Shown piece by piece: positions 7,557-14,063 of a DNA stretch of 14,151 bases. Positions within the stretch are counted from its first letter, which is position 1. Each line of letters starts with the position of its first letter. Location of the stretch: NCBI GenBank assembly GCA_016177515.1, contig JACOUZ010000019.1, forward strand, positions 1-14,151. Direction: 5' to 3'. The notes under the pieces were generated by a model. The model was not told where the DNA came from, searched no databases, and saw only the letters and a list, made by a program, of their open reading frames with translations. The position numbers and the translations under genes are program-made. This DNA comes from Acidobacteriota bacterium (GTDB lineage: Bacteria > Acidobacteriota > Polarisedimenticolia > Gp22-AA2).

Positions 7557-8441
7557 TCAGTCCCAGCCATCTACGAGCCAGCGCGACCCCTTGCGGATCA
7601 TCTTGAGGGTGCGCAACATGCCGTCGATCGGCCCCGGCTCTCCGATCACCGTTTCGTAAAACCGCACGCGGGCCACGGCGCCGGTTGTCCCCCGGGGCGC
7701 CAAGTCCACGATCTGGTAGGCGGCGTGGGCCCTGCCCCCGGACGGCGCGAAGAGCGCCGCCAGTGCCTCGTCTCGTCCGGCGTACTTCTTGAGAAAAGCG
7801 CCGCTCAGGTGGCTCCGGGCTCCCACCAGATCGCCCCGGTGCCAGGCGCGCAGGACCAGGCGCAGCGTCGTCACGCCAGCGACCGCCTCGGCGAATCGCA
7901 GCTTTTCCGATCCGGACGGCGCGAGATCGGCGACGCGCCACAGGCCGTCCTCCCGCTGCGCCAGGGTGGCCGACTCGGTGCGCAACTCCGTCGCCTCTCC
8001 CTGCTCGGCCCACAGGCTGCGCACCGTGGCGGCGTAGGCCGCCACCGGCCCGTTCGGCCCGGGCTTCGGCGGGCGGGACGGCTTCAGGTCCTTCTCGGTG
8101 AAATCGAACGCGACCAGGCGGTTGGTCCTTTTTCCGTTGAACGGCGCGGAGTCATGGTCGAAGCGCGCCTGGAGCTTCTCGGTCATGACGCCTTTCAGCC
8201 TCCTGATCGTCCGGTAGTCGCGCGACGCCAGGAACACCTTCAGCGTTCCGCCGGCCGTGCGCGTCGGGTCTTCGGCCCCCGGAGCCCCGGGCTCCTCCCA
8301 CGCGGCCGCCGGCGCTCCCTCCGCCCCCCCCGCCGGAGGGCCGGGGGATTCCGACGGCAGTTGCGCCGCTGCCGGCGGCGCCGTCGTGATCAAGACGGCG
8401 CACGCCGCCGCCAGCCAGGCGAGCGACCCGGCGACTTTCAT
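7557..8441 (-). CDS. Secreted protein with two probable NTF2-like repeats, function unknown
   Basis: A 294-residue exported protein I do not recognise as a named family. The ATG at 8441 opens a classical signal peptide: MKV, a hydrophobic stretch to about residue 20, and 'PPAAAQ' as a likely signal peptidase I site near residue 26. A Pro/Gly/Ala-rich linker follows (28-64). Two modules of about 110 residues then share a layout: a helical start ('DYRTIRRLKGVMTEKLQARF', and 'VLRAWHRGDLVGARSHLSGAF') and a strand-rich end closing in 'REDGLWRVADL' or 'IRKGSRWLVDGWD'. That is the pattern of NTF2/SnoaL-like or DUF4878-like folds, so a tandem of two is inferred. An upstream in-frame TTG (8483) would add 14 residues before the signal peptide and is less likely. 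It has its own probable promoter at 8501-8529. Confidence 0.8.
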   Translation of the reverse strand: MKVAGSLAWLAAACAVLITTAPPAAAQLPSESPGPPAGGAEGAPAAAWEEPGAPGAEDPTRTAGGTLKVFLASRDYRTIRRLKGVMTEKLQARFDHDSAPFNGKRTNRLVAFDFTEKDLKPSRPPKPGPNGPVAAYAATVRSLWAEQGEATELRTESATLAQREDGLWRVADLAPSGSEKLRFAEAVAGVTTLRLVLRAWHRGDLVGARSHLSGAFLKKYAGRDEALAALFAPSGGRAHAAYQIVDLAPRGTTGAVARVRFYETVIGEPGPIDGMLRTLKMIRKGSRWLVDGWD

Positions 8442-8500
8442 TCCCTGGCATCTCACGACTCGCACTCGTACCCCCTGCACCAATGAACCGAAGGAAGCAG

Positions 8501-8529
8501 ACGGTACCCTGCTCTTCCCGGCGCGTCAA
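8501..8529 (-). promoter_or_regulatory. Probable sigma70-type promoter of the NTF2-like gene
   Basis: On the minus strand TTGACG (8529-8524), a 17-bp spacer, then TACCGT (8506-8501). The expected start is near 8494, about 50 nt before the ATG at 8441. The -35 is good and the -10 is moderate. Confidence 0.5.
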
Positions 8530-8540
8530 GCGCCCCGAAG

Positions 8541-8587
8541 CCTGAGGCAGTCCCAGAGGCAGGTGGCTGGCCGCAACGCGGTGCGGC
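8541..8587 (-). repeat. Dispersed palindromic-family repeat, copy C
   Basis: The 47 bases from 8587 down to 8541 start GCCGCACCGCGTTGC and match the plus-strand repeat at 13825-13871 at 38 of the first 44 positions. They match the minus-strand copy at 13763-13717 at 37 of 47 positions. All copies are intergenic. This one sits between the HD gene stop and the promoter of the NTF2-like gene. Confidence 0.65.
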
Positions 8588-8595
8588 CCGCCACC
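8562..8595. repeat. Strong hairpin just after the HD-phosphohydrolase gene
   Basis: GGTGGC-T-GGCCGC, an 8-base loop, GCGGCC-C-GCCACC: twelve pairs interrupted by one mismatch, starting three bases after the HD gene stop (8598-8600). The position suits a transcription end or an mRNA 3' stabiliser. No T run follows, so an intrinsic terminator of the standard kind is not supported. It overlaps repeat copy C. Confidence 0.6.
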
Positions 8596-8597
8596 CG

Positions 8598-9986
8598 CTA
8601 CTGGCGCTCGCTCACGATGAACGCCTTGAGGCGCCGCTCGACCAGCGCGCGCATCGCCGCCGGAAAACAGAGGCGCTGGAGCTTGCGCGGCTCGTTGCGG
8701 ATCGAGTCGATCAGCGGCGAGACGGTGCGCTCCGACATGTAGCCGACGATGCGGCCGCGCACCGCCAGGCCGATGTCCTCGGGGGCCGTGCCCATCCGGT
8801 CGGAATAGGCCAGGTCGCGATACGGCAGGTCCGTGGCGTCGTCCTCCAGCAGGTAGTAGCGCGGGTCGAATCCCTTCCGGCGGAACAGGCCGTTGATCTC
8901 CTCGATCGCCTGGCCGAACGCCTTGTGCCGCGTGTCGGCGGTCAGCCGCACCGTCTTGAACAGGCGCCGCCTGGTGATCCGGTCGCACAGGTCGCGCAGG
9001 ATCGGATCGACCTTGCCCGGCGGCGCCAGGGCCCACTCCTGGAAGGCCGAGAGAAACAGCCAGTCGTCCAACCGCAGGTACTCCTCGACGGATAGATCGC
9101 CGCGCGTCTCCACCAGCCTGCGGATGGACGCCGGACAGGGATCGGGGAGCGCGCCGGTCTCTCTGTGCGCGTCCACCAGCCGCTGCAGGGCGGTGCGGAT
9201 CATCTGCTCCGCCGCCCGGCTCGTCTTGTGGTAATAGACCTGTTGGTACATCAGGTAGCGCCCGATCACGAACTGCTCGGCGGCGTGGTATCCCTTCAAC
9301 CCGTTGATCGCCAGCCGCAGCTCGCCGTCCGGGCCCCTCCGCCCCCGCGCCGCCCCGGTCTCGCGGCCGCGCCGCGCCAGCCTCAGGTTCGTCAGGATCC
9401 AGTCGAGATCGTACTTTCCATAGGCGACCCCGGTCATGAACGAGTCGCGGAGCAGGTAGTCGAGGCGATCGGCGTCGAGCTGCGACGAGACGATGTCCGA
9501 CACGAAGGCCGGCCGGTAGGTGCGCCCGTACACGCCCAGGATCTCGTCCACCATGCCGGCCCGGCGCAGCAGGCGCCCGGCCTCGCCGCGCGCCTGCCGG
9601 ATGATCAGGCGCGTCCACTCCTCGTGCCGGCGGTCGTTGAACACCTTCTCGTACAGGTGGGAGAACGGGCCGTGCCCGACGTCGTGCAAGAGCGCCGCGG
9701 CGATGGCGACCAGGCGCGCGCGCTCCAGGGCGCGGCCCTTCTGCGGGACCTGCCCGGCCAGAAGGAGCGCATCGAAGATGCGCTTCGCCATCCAGGCGAC
9801 GCCGAGCGAGTGGGTGAAGCGGGTGTGCTCCGCGCCGTGGAAAGTCAGGAACAGCGCGCCGAGCTGGCGGATGCGGCGCAGCCGCTGGAACTCGCGCGTG
9901 TTGATCAGCTCGATGATGAGCCTCTCCCGCTCCTTGTCGAAGCCGATCGATCCGTGGACCGGGTCGCGCAGGTACTTGCTCGCCAA
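8598..9986 (-). CDS. HD-domain phosphohydrolase, SAMHD1/dNTPase-like
   Basis: A 462-residue soluble protein of the HD superfamily related to SAMHD1 and bacterial dNTP triphosphohydrolases, which remove triphosphate from dNTPs. The metal-ligand pattern is complete: His59 in 'HTRFTHSLGV', His101-Asp102 in 'LLHDVGHGPFSH', and Asp173 within 'DADRLDYLLRD' (171-181), where SAMHD1 has DVDKWDYFARD. The N-terminus 'YLRDPVHGSIGF' is also typical. The start is TTG at 9986, supported by GAGGAG four bases upstream. A nearby ATG is out of frame. Which nucleotide it acts on, and whether it serves dNTP balance or phage defence, is not readable here. The purine-synthesis gene two places downstream is suggestive context only. 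Confidence 0.9.
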   Translation of the reverse strand: MASKYLRDPVHGSIGFDKERERLIIELINTREFQRLRRIRQLGALFLTFHGAEHTRFTHSLGVAWMAKRIFDALLLAGQVPQKGRALERARLVAIAAALLHDVGHGPFSHLYEKVFNDRRHEEWTRLIIRQARGEAGRLLRRAGMVDEILGVYGRTYRPAFVSDIVSSQLDADRLDYLLRDSFMTGVAYGKYDLDWILTNLRLARRGRETGAARGRRGPDGELRLAINGLKGYHAAEQFVIGRYLMYQQVYYHKTSRAAEQMIRTALQRLVDAHRETGALPDPCPASIRRLVETRGDLSVEEYLRLDDWLFLSAFQEWALAPPGKVDPILRDLCDRITRRRLFKTVRLTADTRHKAFGQAIEEINGLFRRKGFDPRYYLLEDDATDLPYRDLAYSDRMGTAPEDIGLAVRGRIVGYMSERTVSPLIDSIRNEPRKLQRLCFPAAMRALVERRLKAFIVSERQ

Positions 9987-9990
9987 GAAT

Positions 9991-9996
9991 CTCCTC
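9991..9996 (-). promoter_or_regulatory. Ribosome binding site deciding the TTG start of the HD gene
   Basis: GAGGAG four bases before the TTG at 9986. No in-frame ATG or GTG in this position competes, so it fixes the start. Confidence 0.7.
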
Positions 9997-10085
9997 GCAT
10001 CGAACCCGCCCCGGGGAGGGCGGGCGGCGCCCCGCCGCCGGAGCGACAGGATACGCCAGCCGGGAAAGCCTCGAGGAAAGATTTT

Positions 10086-11462
10086 TCAGGGGCAGGCGTT
10101 TCCCGAGTCGATGCGCCTGAAGCCGTATGAGGTCCGCCCGTACGAGCCCGGGCTACCCGAGGCGTCGAGGAAGCGCGCCAGGTAGAAGAAGGCGTGGCCG
10201 GCCGGCGGGTCATCCGCCTCCGGCACGACACCCCCGGCGCTCCGGCTGGCCAGGCAGACCGCCGGCCCGAAGTAGGAAAGATCGAGGTAGCCGGCCAGCT
10301 GCGCCAGGTTGTCAAGGTCGCCTCGGATCACGTCCACGGCCAGGTCGGGAGGCGGCACGTAGGCCCTGAGCGTCCCGTCCACGGCCCACCACACCGCAAA
10401 CGTGCGCATGAACAGGATCTCGCTCGCGTTCGAGTCCCAGACGTACGTGCCGAACCCGTCGTACGCGAGGCCGGACAGGTTGGGGAAGGTCGTGATGCCG
10501 CTGTCGATCGGATCGGACAGGAGGATATCGTCGCCGGCAGGCGAAGGCTCGATGAGGTAGAACGAGCCGGTGGCCTCGGCCCCCAGGAGCCCTTCGGGAG
10601 CGGCGTCGAAGGCCAGGATGCGGCCGGGCAGGGGCCGCTCCCACAGCTTCTGATGAGTGGCCGGGTCGATGGCGAAAAGGGTCGGCGGGCTCTCGTACGA
10701 GCCGTACAGCACGCCGTCCAGGAACGCCAGCCCCTCCAGGGGCGCGCTGCCGGGGGAGATGAACGGGCTCGGGAAGACGTCCAGGACCCGCCCCAGGAGA
10801 TCGAGCTTGTAGATCCGCGGCGCCAGAGTGTCGCGCACCGCGGCGTACAGGCTGGTCCCGTCGAAGGCCAGCCCCCGCACGTCCCCCGTCCCCGGAGAGA
10901 AGAACGACGACGTCACCTCTCCTGTCTTCGGATCGAGGAGCAGGATCAGGCGCCGCAGGAGATCGCTCATCGCCAGGCGCCCCGGAAGCGCCGTCAGCGC
11001 CGCGCTCACAGTCTGGAGCCGGTATCCGCCGTGCAGGGCGGGGCCGGACCACCCCGGTGCCGGCCCGGGGACGACGCCCAGCGTGAAGAAGGCGGTGTCG
11101 TTCACCATGCCGTTGTTCCGCGCCCGCACCACGCCCTCGCCCGACGCCACGACGAGCGTGCCGAAGTGCGTCCCGATCGGGCAGGTGCTGACCACCGGCA
11201 GCACGCCGTCCCGGAACCGGATGTCGATTCCCCATCCGGCCTGCCCGCCCAGCTCGGGCTGCGGCCCCCACGCGATCGAGGCCCCGAGAAAATCACAGGA
11301 GGAGGTCGACTGGATCACCGCCGACAGGACGACCGGGTCGCCGGTGTCCGGCTCGGCGGGCACCAGGGAGAAGCTCTGGATCGAAACGGTGGCCCCGGCG
11401 GGGGCCCAGGCTCCGAAGAGCAGGCCCAGCAGCAGGGCCCCCCCACCACGCGTGCCATGCAC
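10086..11462 (-). CDS. Secreted beta-propeller-like protein with Ig-like N-terminal domain
   Basis: A 458-residue exported protein, not a named family to me. The GTG start at 11462 has AAGGGGGG six bases upstream and opens a signal peptide ('LLLGLLFGAWAPAGA', 10-24). Residues about 25-130 are strand-rich with 'SFSLVPAEPDTGDPVVLSAV', like an Ig/CARDB adhesion module, with Cys56 and Cys94 as a possible disulfide. Residues about 145-370 carry repeated blade-like phrases: 'VRGLAFDGTSLYAAV', 'LEGLAFLDGVLYGSY', 'LFAIDPATHQKLW' and 'LSGLAYDGFGTYVWD'. These are typical of NHL/SMP-30/PQQ-like propellers that bind ligands or proteins outside the cell. The end has 'DVIRGDLDNLAQLAG' and 'GHAFFYLARFLDASGSPGSYG...ACP', a tail I recall from large secreted proteins of acidobacteria-like genomes. 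A longer start at 11576 would place it upstream of the promoter and is rejected. Confidence 0.82.
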   Translation of the reverse strand: MHGTRGGGALLLGLLFGAWAPAGATVSIQSFSLVPAEPDTGDPVVLSAVIQSTSSCDFLGASIAWGPQPELGGQAGWGIDIRFRDGVLPVVSTCPIGTHFGTLVVASGEGVVRARNNGMVNDTAFFTLGVVPGPAPGWSGPALHGGYRLQTVSAALTALPGRLAMSDLLRRLILLLDPKTGEVTSSFFSPGTGDVRGLAFDGTSLYAAVRDTLAPRIYKLDLLGRVLDVFPSPFISPGSAPLEGLAFLDGVLYGSYESPPTLFAIDPATHQKLWERPLPGRILAFDAAPEGLLGAEATGSFYLIEPSPAGDDILLSDPIDSGITTFPNLSGLAYDGFGTYVWDSNASEILFMRTFAVWWAVDGTLRAYVPPPDLAVDVIRGDLDNLAQLAGYLDLSYFGPAVCLASRSAGGVVPEADDPPAGHAFFYLARFLDASGSPGSYGRTSYGFRRIDSGNACP

Positions 11463-11468
11463 GGGACG

Positions 11469-11476
11469 CCCCCCTT
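11469..11476 (-). promoter_or_regulatory. Ribosome binding site deciding the GTG start of the beta-propeller gene
   Basis: AAGGGGGG six bases before GTG 11462. It supports this start over longer in-frame extensions. Confidence 0.65.
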
Positions 11477-11501
11477 GAGAATCACTGCACCAGATGTCCC
11501 G

Positions 11502-11530
11502 TATATACCGCCGACGGCGGTTCCGGTCAA
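11502..11530 (-). promoter_or_regulatory. Strong sigma70-type promoter of the beta-propeller gene, with palindrome in its spacer
   Basis: TTGACC (11530-11525), a 17-bp spacer, TATATA (11507-11502): a near-consensus pair in otherwise GC-rich DNA. The expected transcription start is near 11495, giving a leader of about 33 nt that contains the ribosome binding site. The spacer plus edge bases forms ACCGCC-GAC-GGCGGT (11507-11521), a perfect 6-3-6 palindrome placed where a repressor would block the promoter. Confidence 0.7.
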
Positions 11531-11621
11531 CATGCAGCCACGTTCCCGTGTCATGCTGCGACGGGGTCGCGCCCATCCCTCTCGAGATCCGACGTGTGGA
11601 TCGGAGGAGGTGCCCGAGCCT

Positions 11622-13667
11622 CTACTTCCCGCTCCCGCGCGGAATGATCGGCAGGATGACGCGGGACGGGTGCGCGGCGTCGTGGAAGACGGTCTGGCGG
11701 GCGGCCACCATGCGGTCCGAGGTGCCGAACGGATCGCCGGTGTTCGGGTTGCGATCGAACGACGGGAAGCGGCTGCTGGTCACGTCGAGACGCATGCGGT
11801 GCCCCTTCTTGAAGACGTTGCTGGTGACCATCTGCTCGATGACGAACTCGGCCGGCTCGTTCGGAGTCAGCAGGGAGGGCGCCGACTCGGAGTCGCGGTA
11901 GCGGGCGCGGACCATGCCCGCCTCGTTGGGCATCAGGTTGAAGGCCCGCCCGTCGGGGTGGACGTCGTAGAGCATGACGCAGAAATCGGTGTCCACGGCG
12001 CTCGAGGCGGCCCACAGGTGCACGGTGATCGGTCCGGTCACCTCGACGTCTTCCGGAAGGGCATCGGTCGTGTACACCAGGACGTCCTGGCGGGACTGGA
12101 GCCGCGAGCGGTCGTACGGGCCCATCACCTCGAAATTCTCGATGACCACCGGGCGGCGCGGGTCGTAGAGGTATCGGTCCGGAGGCTCGGACGCCGGGGC
12201 CCCGGCCTGCGTCTCCCCGCCCGCCTGTCCTCCGCCGCCCGGCGGCGGGTCCTTCGACAGCCTTCCGTCCCCCGAGGCGGTGTTGGCGCGGCCTGCCCCG
12301 CGCAGGTAGTGCGGCGTGTACTCGGTGCGCGCCAGGGGCCACTCGTTCTCGTCGCGCCAGACGTTGTCGCCCATCACGAACAGGCGCACCGGCGGGCCCT
12401 CGTCGATGCCGTTCCTGATCCCTTTCAGCCAGCGATCGTGCCATCTGATCACCTGCCCGTAGTAGTCGAGGGTCATGCTGGGGCCGAACTCCAGCTCGCC
12501 CACTTTCGTCTCGCTCTCGCCGGGGTCGCCGTGGTCCCAGGGACCGAGAATGAGCCGCTGGCCGCGGCGGGCCAGCTCGGTCGCCCCGTTCTTGCGCATG
12601 CCGCTCCAGTTGGCGGTCGCTCCAAGGGGCCCGTAGTTGCTGTCGTACCAGGAGGAGAAGTTGAGCGCCGGGACGGCGATCTTCGCATGGGCCGCCACGA
12701 CGTCGGCGAACGCCCAGTAGTCGGAGTCGTCGGGGTGCGCCAGCCAGTCGTAGTACCAGGGGGCGACGTCTTTCAGGAGCGGGAAATCCCGGATCGGCAG
12801 GAAGTACTCCCACTGCCACTTCAGGCGGTTCCATGCCGCCTCCGCCTCCTTCTCGCTCGTCGCCCCGCGCAGCCCCTTGCGCAGCCTGACGTCCGGGGCA
12901 ATGTACAGCTCAATCCAGCGCATCCAGTCGTGATTGAAGGCGCCGGCGAAATAGAAAAAGTGTCGGCCGGTGGCGAAGGTCATCGCCGGGAAGATCGACA
13001 CCAGGTGCGGCGGAGTCTCCATCGCCGCCAGCCACTGGACGGCGCCGGGGTACGACAGTCCGAAGGTGCCGACGCGGCCGTTGCTCCACGGCTGCGCCGC
13101 GGCCCATTCGATCGTGTCGTGGCCGTCCTTACCCTCCTGGTGGTACGGCAGGAACTCGCCGTCCGAGTGGTACCGCCCGCGCACGTCCTGCACCACCACG
13201 GCGTAGCCGGAGTGCGCCGCCCGGCCGATCGTCGGCTCGGAACCCGACTCGAAAAGATCGTCCTTGCCGTACGGCGTCCGGTAAACGAGCGTCGGGTACT
13301 TCCCCGGCGCGTCCGGACGGTAGACGTCGGCGCGCAGCACGATGCCGTCGCGCATCGGCACGGGCACGTTTCTGTCGAGGGCCAGGTTGGGGAAATGGGC
13401 GTAGGGGGCGGAAACGCCCGCGGGCGCGGCCTGACCTGCCGGCGTCCCGGGTGCCGGCGCCGCCGGGCCGCCGACAGCGGACGTTGCGCCCGGCGGCCGT
13501 TCCGCCCGGCAGGCCACTGCGGCGCCCGCGCCGACGATCGCCCCCGCGGCCAGGGCCGCGAGCGCGGCGCGCACCCGAGGCACCGCGGCGGCGACCGCTC
13601 GCGCCGCGCTCCGCAACGCCGCGTCTCGCCGCTCCCGGCTGGCCGGCGACAACCGCAGTTCCGGCAT
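11622..13667 (-). CDS. CocE/NonD-family hydrolase (X-Pro dipeptidyl-peptidase-like), exported
   Basis: An alpha/beta hydrolase of the S15/CocE family (681 aa from ATG 13667). The catalytic set is visible: Ser205 in 'FGLSYPGAVQW', Asp342 in 'SSWYDSN' and His379 in 'LGPWDHGDPG'. 'PVPMRDGIVLRADVYRP' opens the domain, as in cocaine esterase and glutaryl-7-ACA acylases, and 'VVQDVRGRYHSDGEF' is typical. The C-terminal jelly-roll domain runs from about 520 to 'SRVILPIIP' at the end. Known members cleave esters, amides or X-Pro peptides; the substrate is not predictable. The N-terminus has a hydrophobic segment (about 33-53) ending in AVAC at Cys53, an imperfect lipobox, so a lipoprotein or periplasmic location is inferred. 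A Gly/Ala/Pro insertion sits before 'PPDRYLYDPRRP'. GTG 13685 is an alternative start but overlaps the likely -10 box. Confidence 0.93.
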   Translation of the reverse strand: MPELRLSPASRERRDAALRSAARAVAAAVPRVRAALAALAAGAIVGAGAAVACRAERPPGATSAVGGPAAPAPGTPAGQAAPAGVSAPYAHFPNLALDRNVPVPMRDGIVLRADVYRPDAPGKYPTLVYRTPYGKDDLFESGSEPTIGRAAHSGYAVVVQDVRGRYHSDGEFLPYHQEGKDGHDTIEWAAAQPWSNGRVGTFGLSYPGAVQWLAAMETPPHLVSIFPAMTFATGRHFFYFAGAFNHDWMRWIELYIAPDVRLRKGLRGATSEKEAEAAWNRLKWQWEYFLPIRDFPLLKDVAPWYYDWLAHPDDSDYWAFADVVAAHAKIAVPALNFSSWYDSNYGPLGATANWSGMRKNGATELARRGQRLILGPWDHGDPGESETKVGELEFGPSMTLDYYGQVIRWHDRWLKGIRNGIDEGPPVRLFVMGDNVWRDENEWPLARTEYTPHYLRGAGRANTASGDGRLSKDPPPGGGGQAGGETQAGAPASEPPDRYLYDPRRPVVIENFEVMGPYDRSRLQSRQDVLVYTTDALPEDVEVTGPITVHLWAASSAVDTDFCVMLYDVHPDGRAFNLMPNEAGMVRARYRDSESAPSLLTPNEPAEFVIEQMVTSNVFKKGHRMRLDVTSSRFPSFDRNPNTGDPFGTSDRMVAARQTVFHDAAHPSRVILPIIPRGSGK

Positions 13668-13675
13668 GGCCGCGG

Positions 13676-13705
13676 ACTGTAGCACCGCGCGGCGGCGCCG
13701 ATCAA
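13676..13705 (-). promoter_or_regulatory. Possible promoter of the CocE-like hydrolase gene
   Basis: TTGATC (13705-13700), an 18-bp spacer, TACAGT (13681-13676), each with four of six consensus bases. The predicted start falls at about the ATG of the gene (13667), so the transcript could be leaderless, which fits the lack of a ribosome binding site. Confidence 0.4.
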
Positions 13706-13716
13706 GGACGCGCGGC

Positions 13717-13763
13717 CCTGAGCCATCCCCAGTATCCGGTGGCGGGCGGCAGCGCGGTGCGGC
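13717..13763 (-). repeat. Dispersed palindromic-family repeat, copy A
   Basis: The minus-strand copy starts GCCGCACCGCGCTGC and ends in CTGGGGATGGCTCAGG. Its first 26 bases are identical to those of copy B on the opposite strand. Compared with copy C it matches at 37 of 47 positions, including the CTCAGG end. Confidence 0.65.
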
Positions 13764-13868
13764 TCATATTCGCTCGCGAGGGGTTTTAGAAGGCCCTCTC
13801 GCCCGCATGGCGCGGCTCAAAATCGCCGCACCGCGCTGCCGCCCGCCACCTGCCGCTGGGTATGCCTC
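13720..13868. repeat. Large inverted repeat (26 bp perfect, about 44 bp imperfect arms) with nested hairpin
   Basis: Arms 13738-13763 and 13825-13850 are perfectly complementary over 26 bp. Extending outwards to 13720 and 13868, 39 of 44 positions still pair (one as G.T). Within the 61-nt centre a second hairpin, GCGAG-GGG / CCC-T-CTCGC (13776-13802), has eight pairs, one bulged base and a 10-base loop. The direct near-repeats GCGGCTCATATTCGC and GCGGCTCAAAATCGC flank it. No target-site duplication or T run is obvious. The layout resembles a BIME or a small MITE. Confidence 0.8.
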
Positions 13869-13871
13869 TCT
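13825..13871 (+). repeat. Dispersed palindromic-family repeat, copy B
   Basis: Plus-strand copy forming the right arm of the large inverted repeat. It shares the 26-base GCCGCACC...GCCACC core with copy A and the CACCTGCC-x-CTGGG-xx-TGCCTC end with copy C. Confidence 0.65.
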
Positions 13872-13892
13872 CCGCCACCTGGGACGTGACCC

Positions 13893-13971
13893 TGTCATCG
13901 CTGCACCTGGGCGGGGCGCGATGACCGGCCGCACGCGGCCCACTGCGTCCCGGTCCGGTGCGGCGATGACA
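13893..13971 (+). ncRNA. Candidate structured RNA: 79-nt hairpin with a 28-position helix
   Basis: Bases 13893-13920 face 13944-13971. In plus-strand RNA 22 positions are Watson-Crick, four are G.U wobbles (13902, 13910, 13916, 13920) and two are mismatches (U.C and G.G). An apical GGCCG-CACG-CGGCC stem closes the loop. Read as minus-strand RNA the four wobbles become A.C mismatches, so the plus strand is favoured. No promoter for it is clear. It could equally be a hairpin DNA element of the neighbouring repeat family. Confidence 0.4.
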
Positions 13972-14037
13972 CGAGGTGCCCTTCGGACCCGTGCGCGGAG
14001 AGATCACCGGAGGTGCGTCGCGGGCCAGATCGGGCCG

Positions 14038-14063
14038 GCCACTCGAAACTGGGGATGTCTCAG
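14038..14063 (+). repeat. Partial dispersed repeat, copy D
   Basis: GCCACTCGAAACTGGGGATG and the next six bases match the second half of copy A (GCCACCGGATACTGGGGATG...) at 22 of 26 positions. The upstream half of the repeat is not recognisable here. Confidence 0.45.

Noticed and set aside
5973..8486. Plus-strand open frame of over 800 codons antisense to purF and the NTF2-like gene
   Set aside because: No recognisable motif, and it runs through intergenic promoters and opposite purF, whose motifs are unambiguous.
8562..8595. Hairpin as an intrinsic terminator
   Set aside because: Stem is strong but no T run follows on the coding strand. Kept as a hairpin only.
10194..13682. Plus-strand open frame of over 1100 codons antisense to the propeller and hydrolase genes
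   Set aside because: Its protein is Arg/Pro/Gly/His-rich with no domain or motif, and the minus strand carries clear genes with catalytic residues. It is a GC-bias shadow.
13786..14007. Minus-strand frame, open from the window edge to 13786
   Set aside because: Runs through both inverted-repeat structures, Arg/Pro/Gly-rich, no motif. A gene tail cannot be excluded but is not supported.
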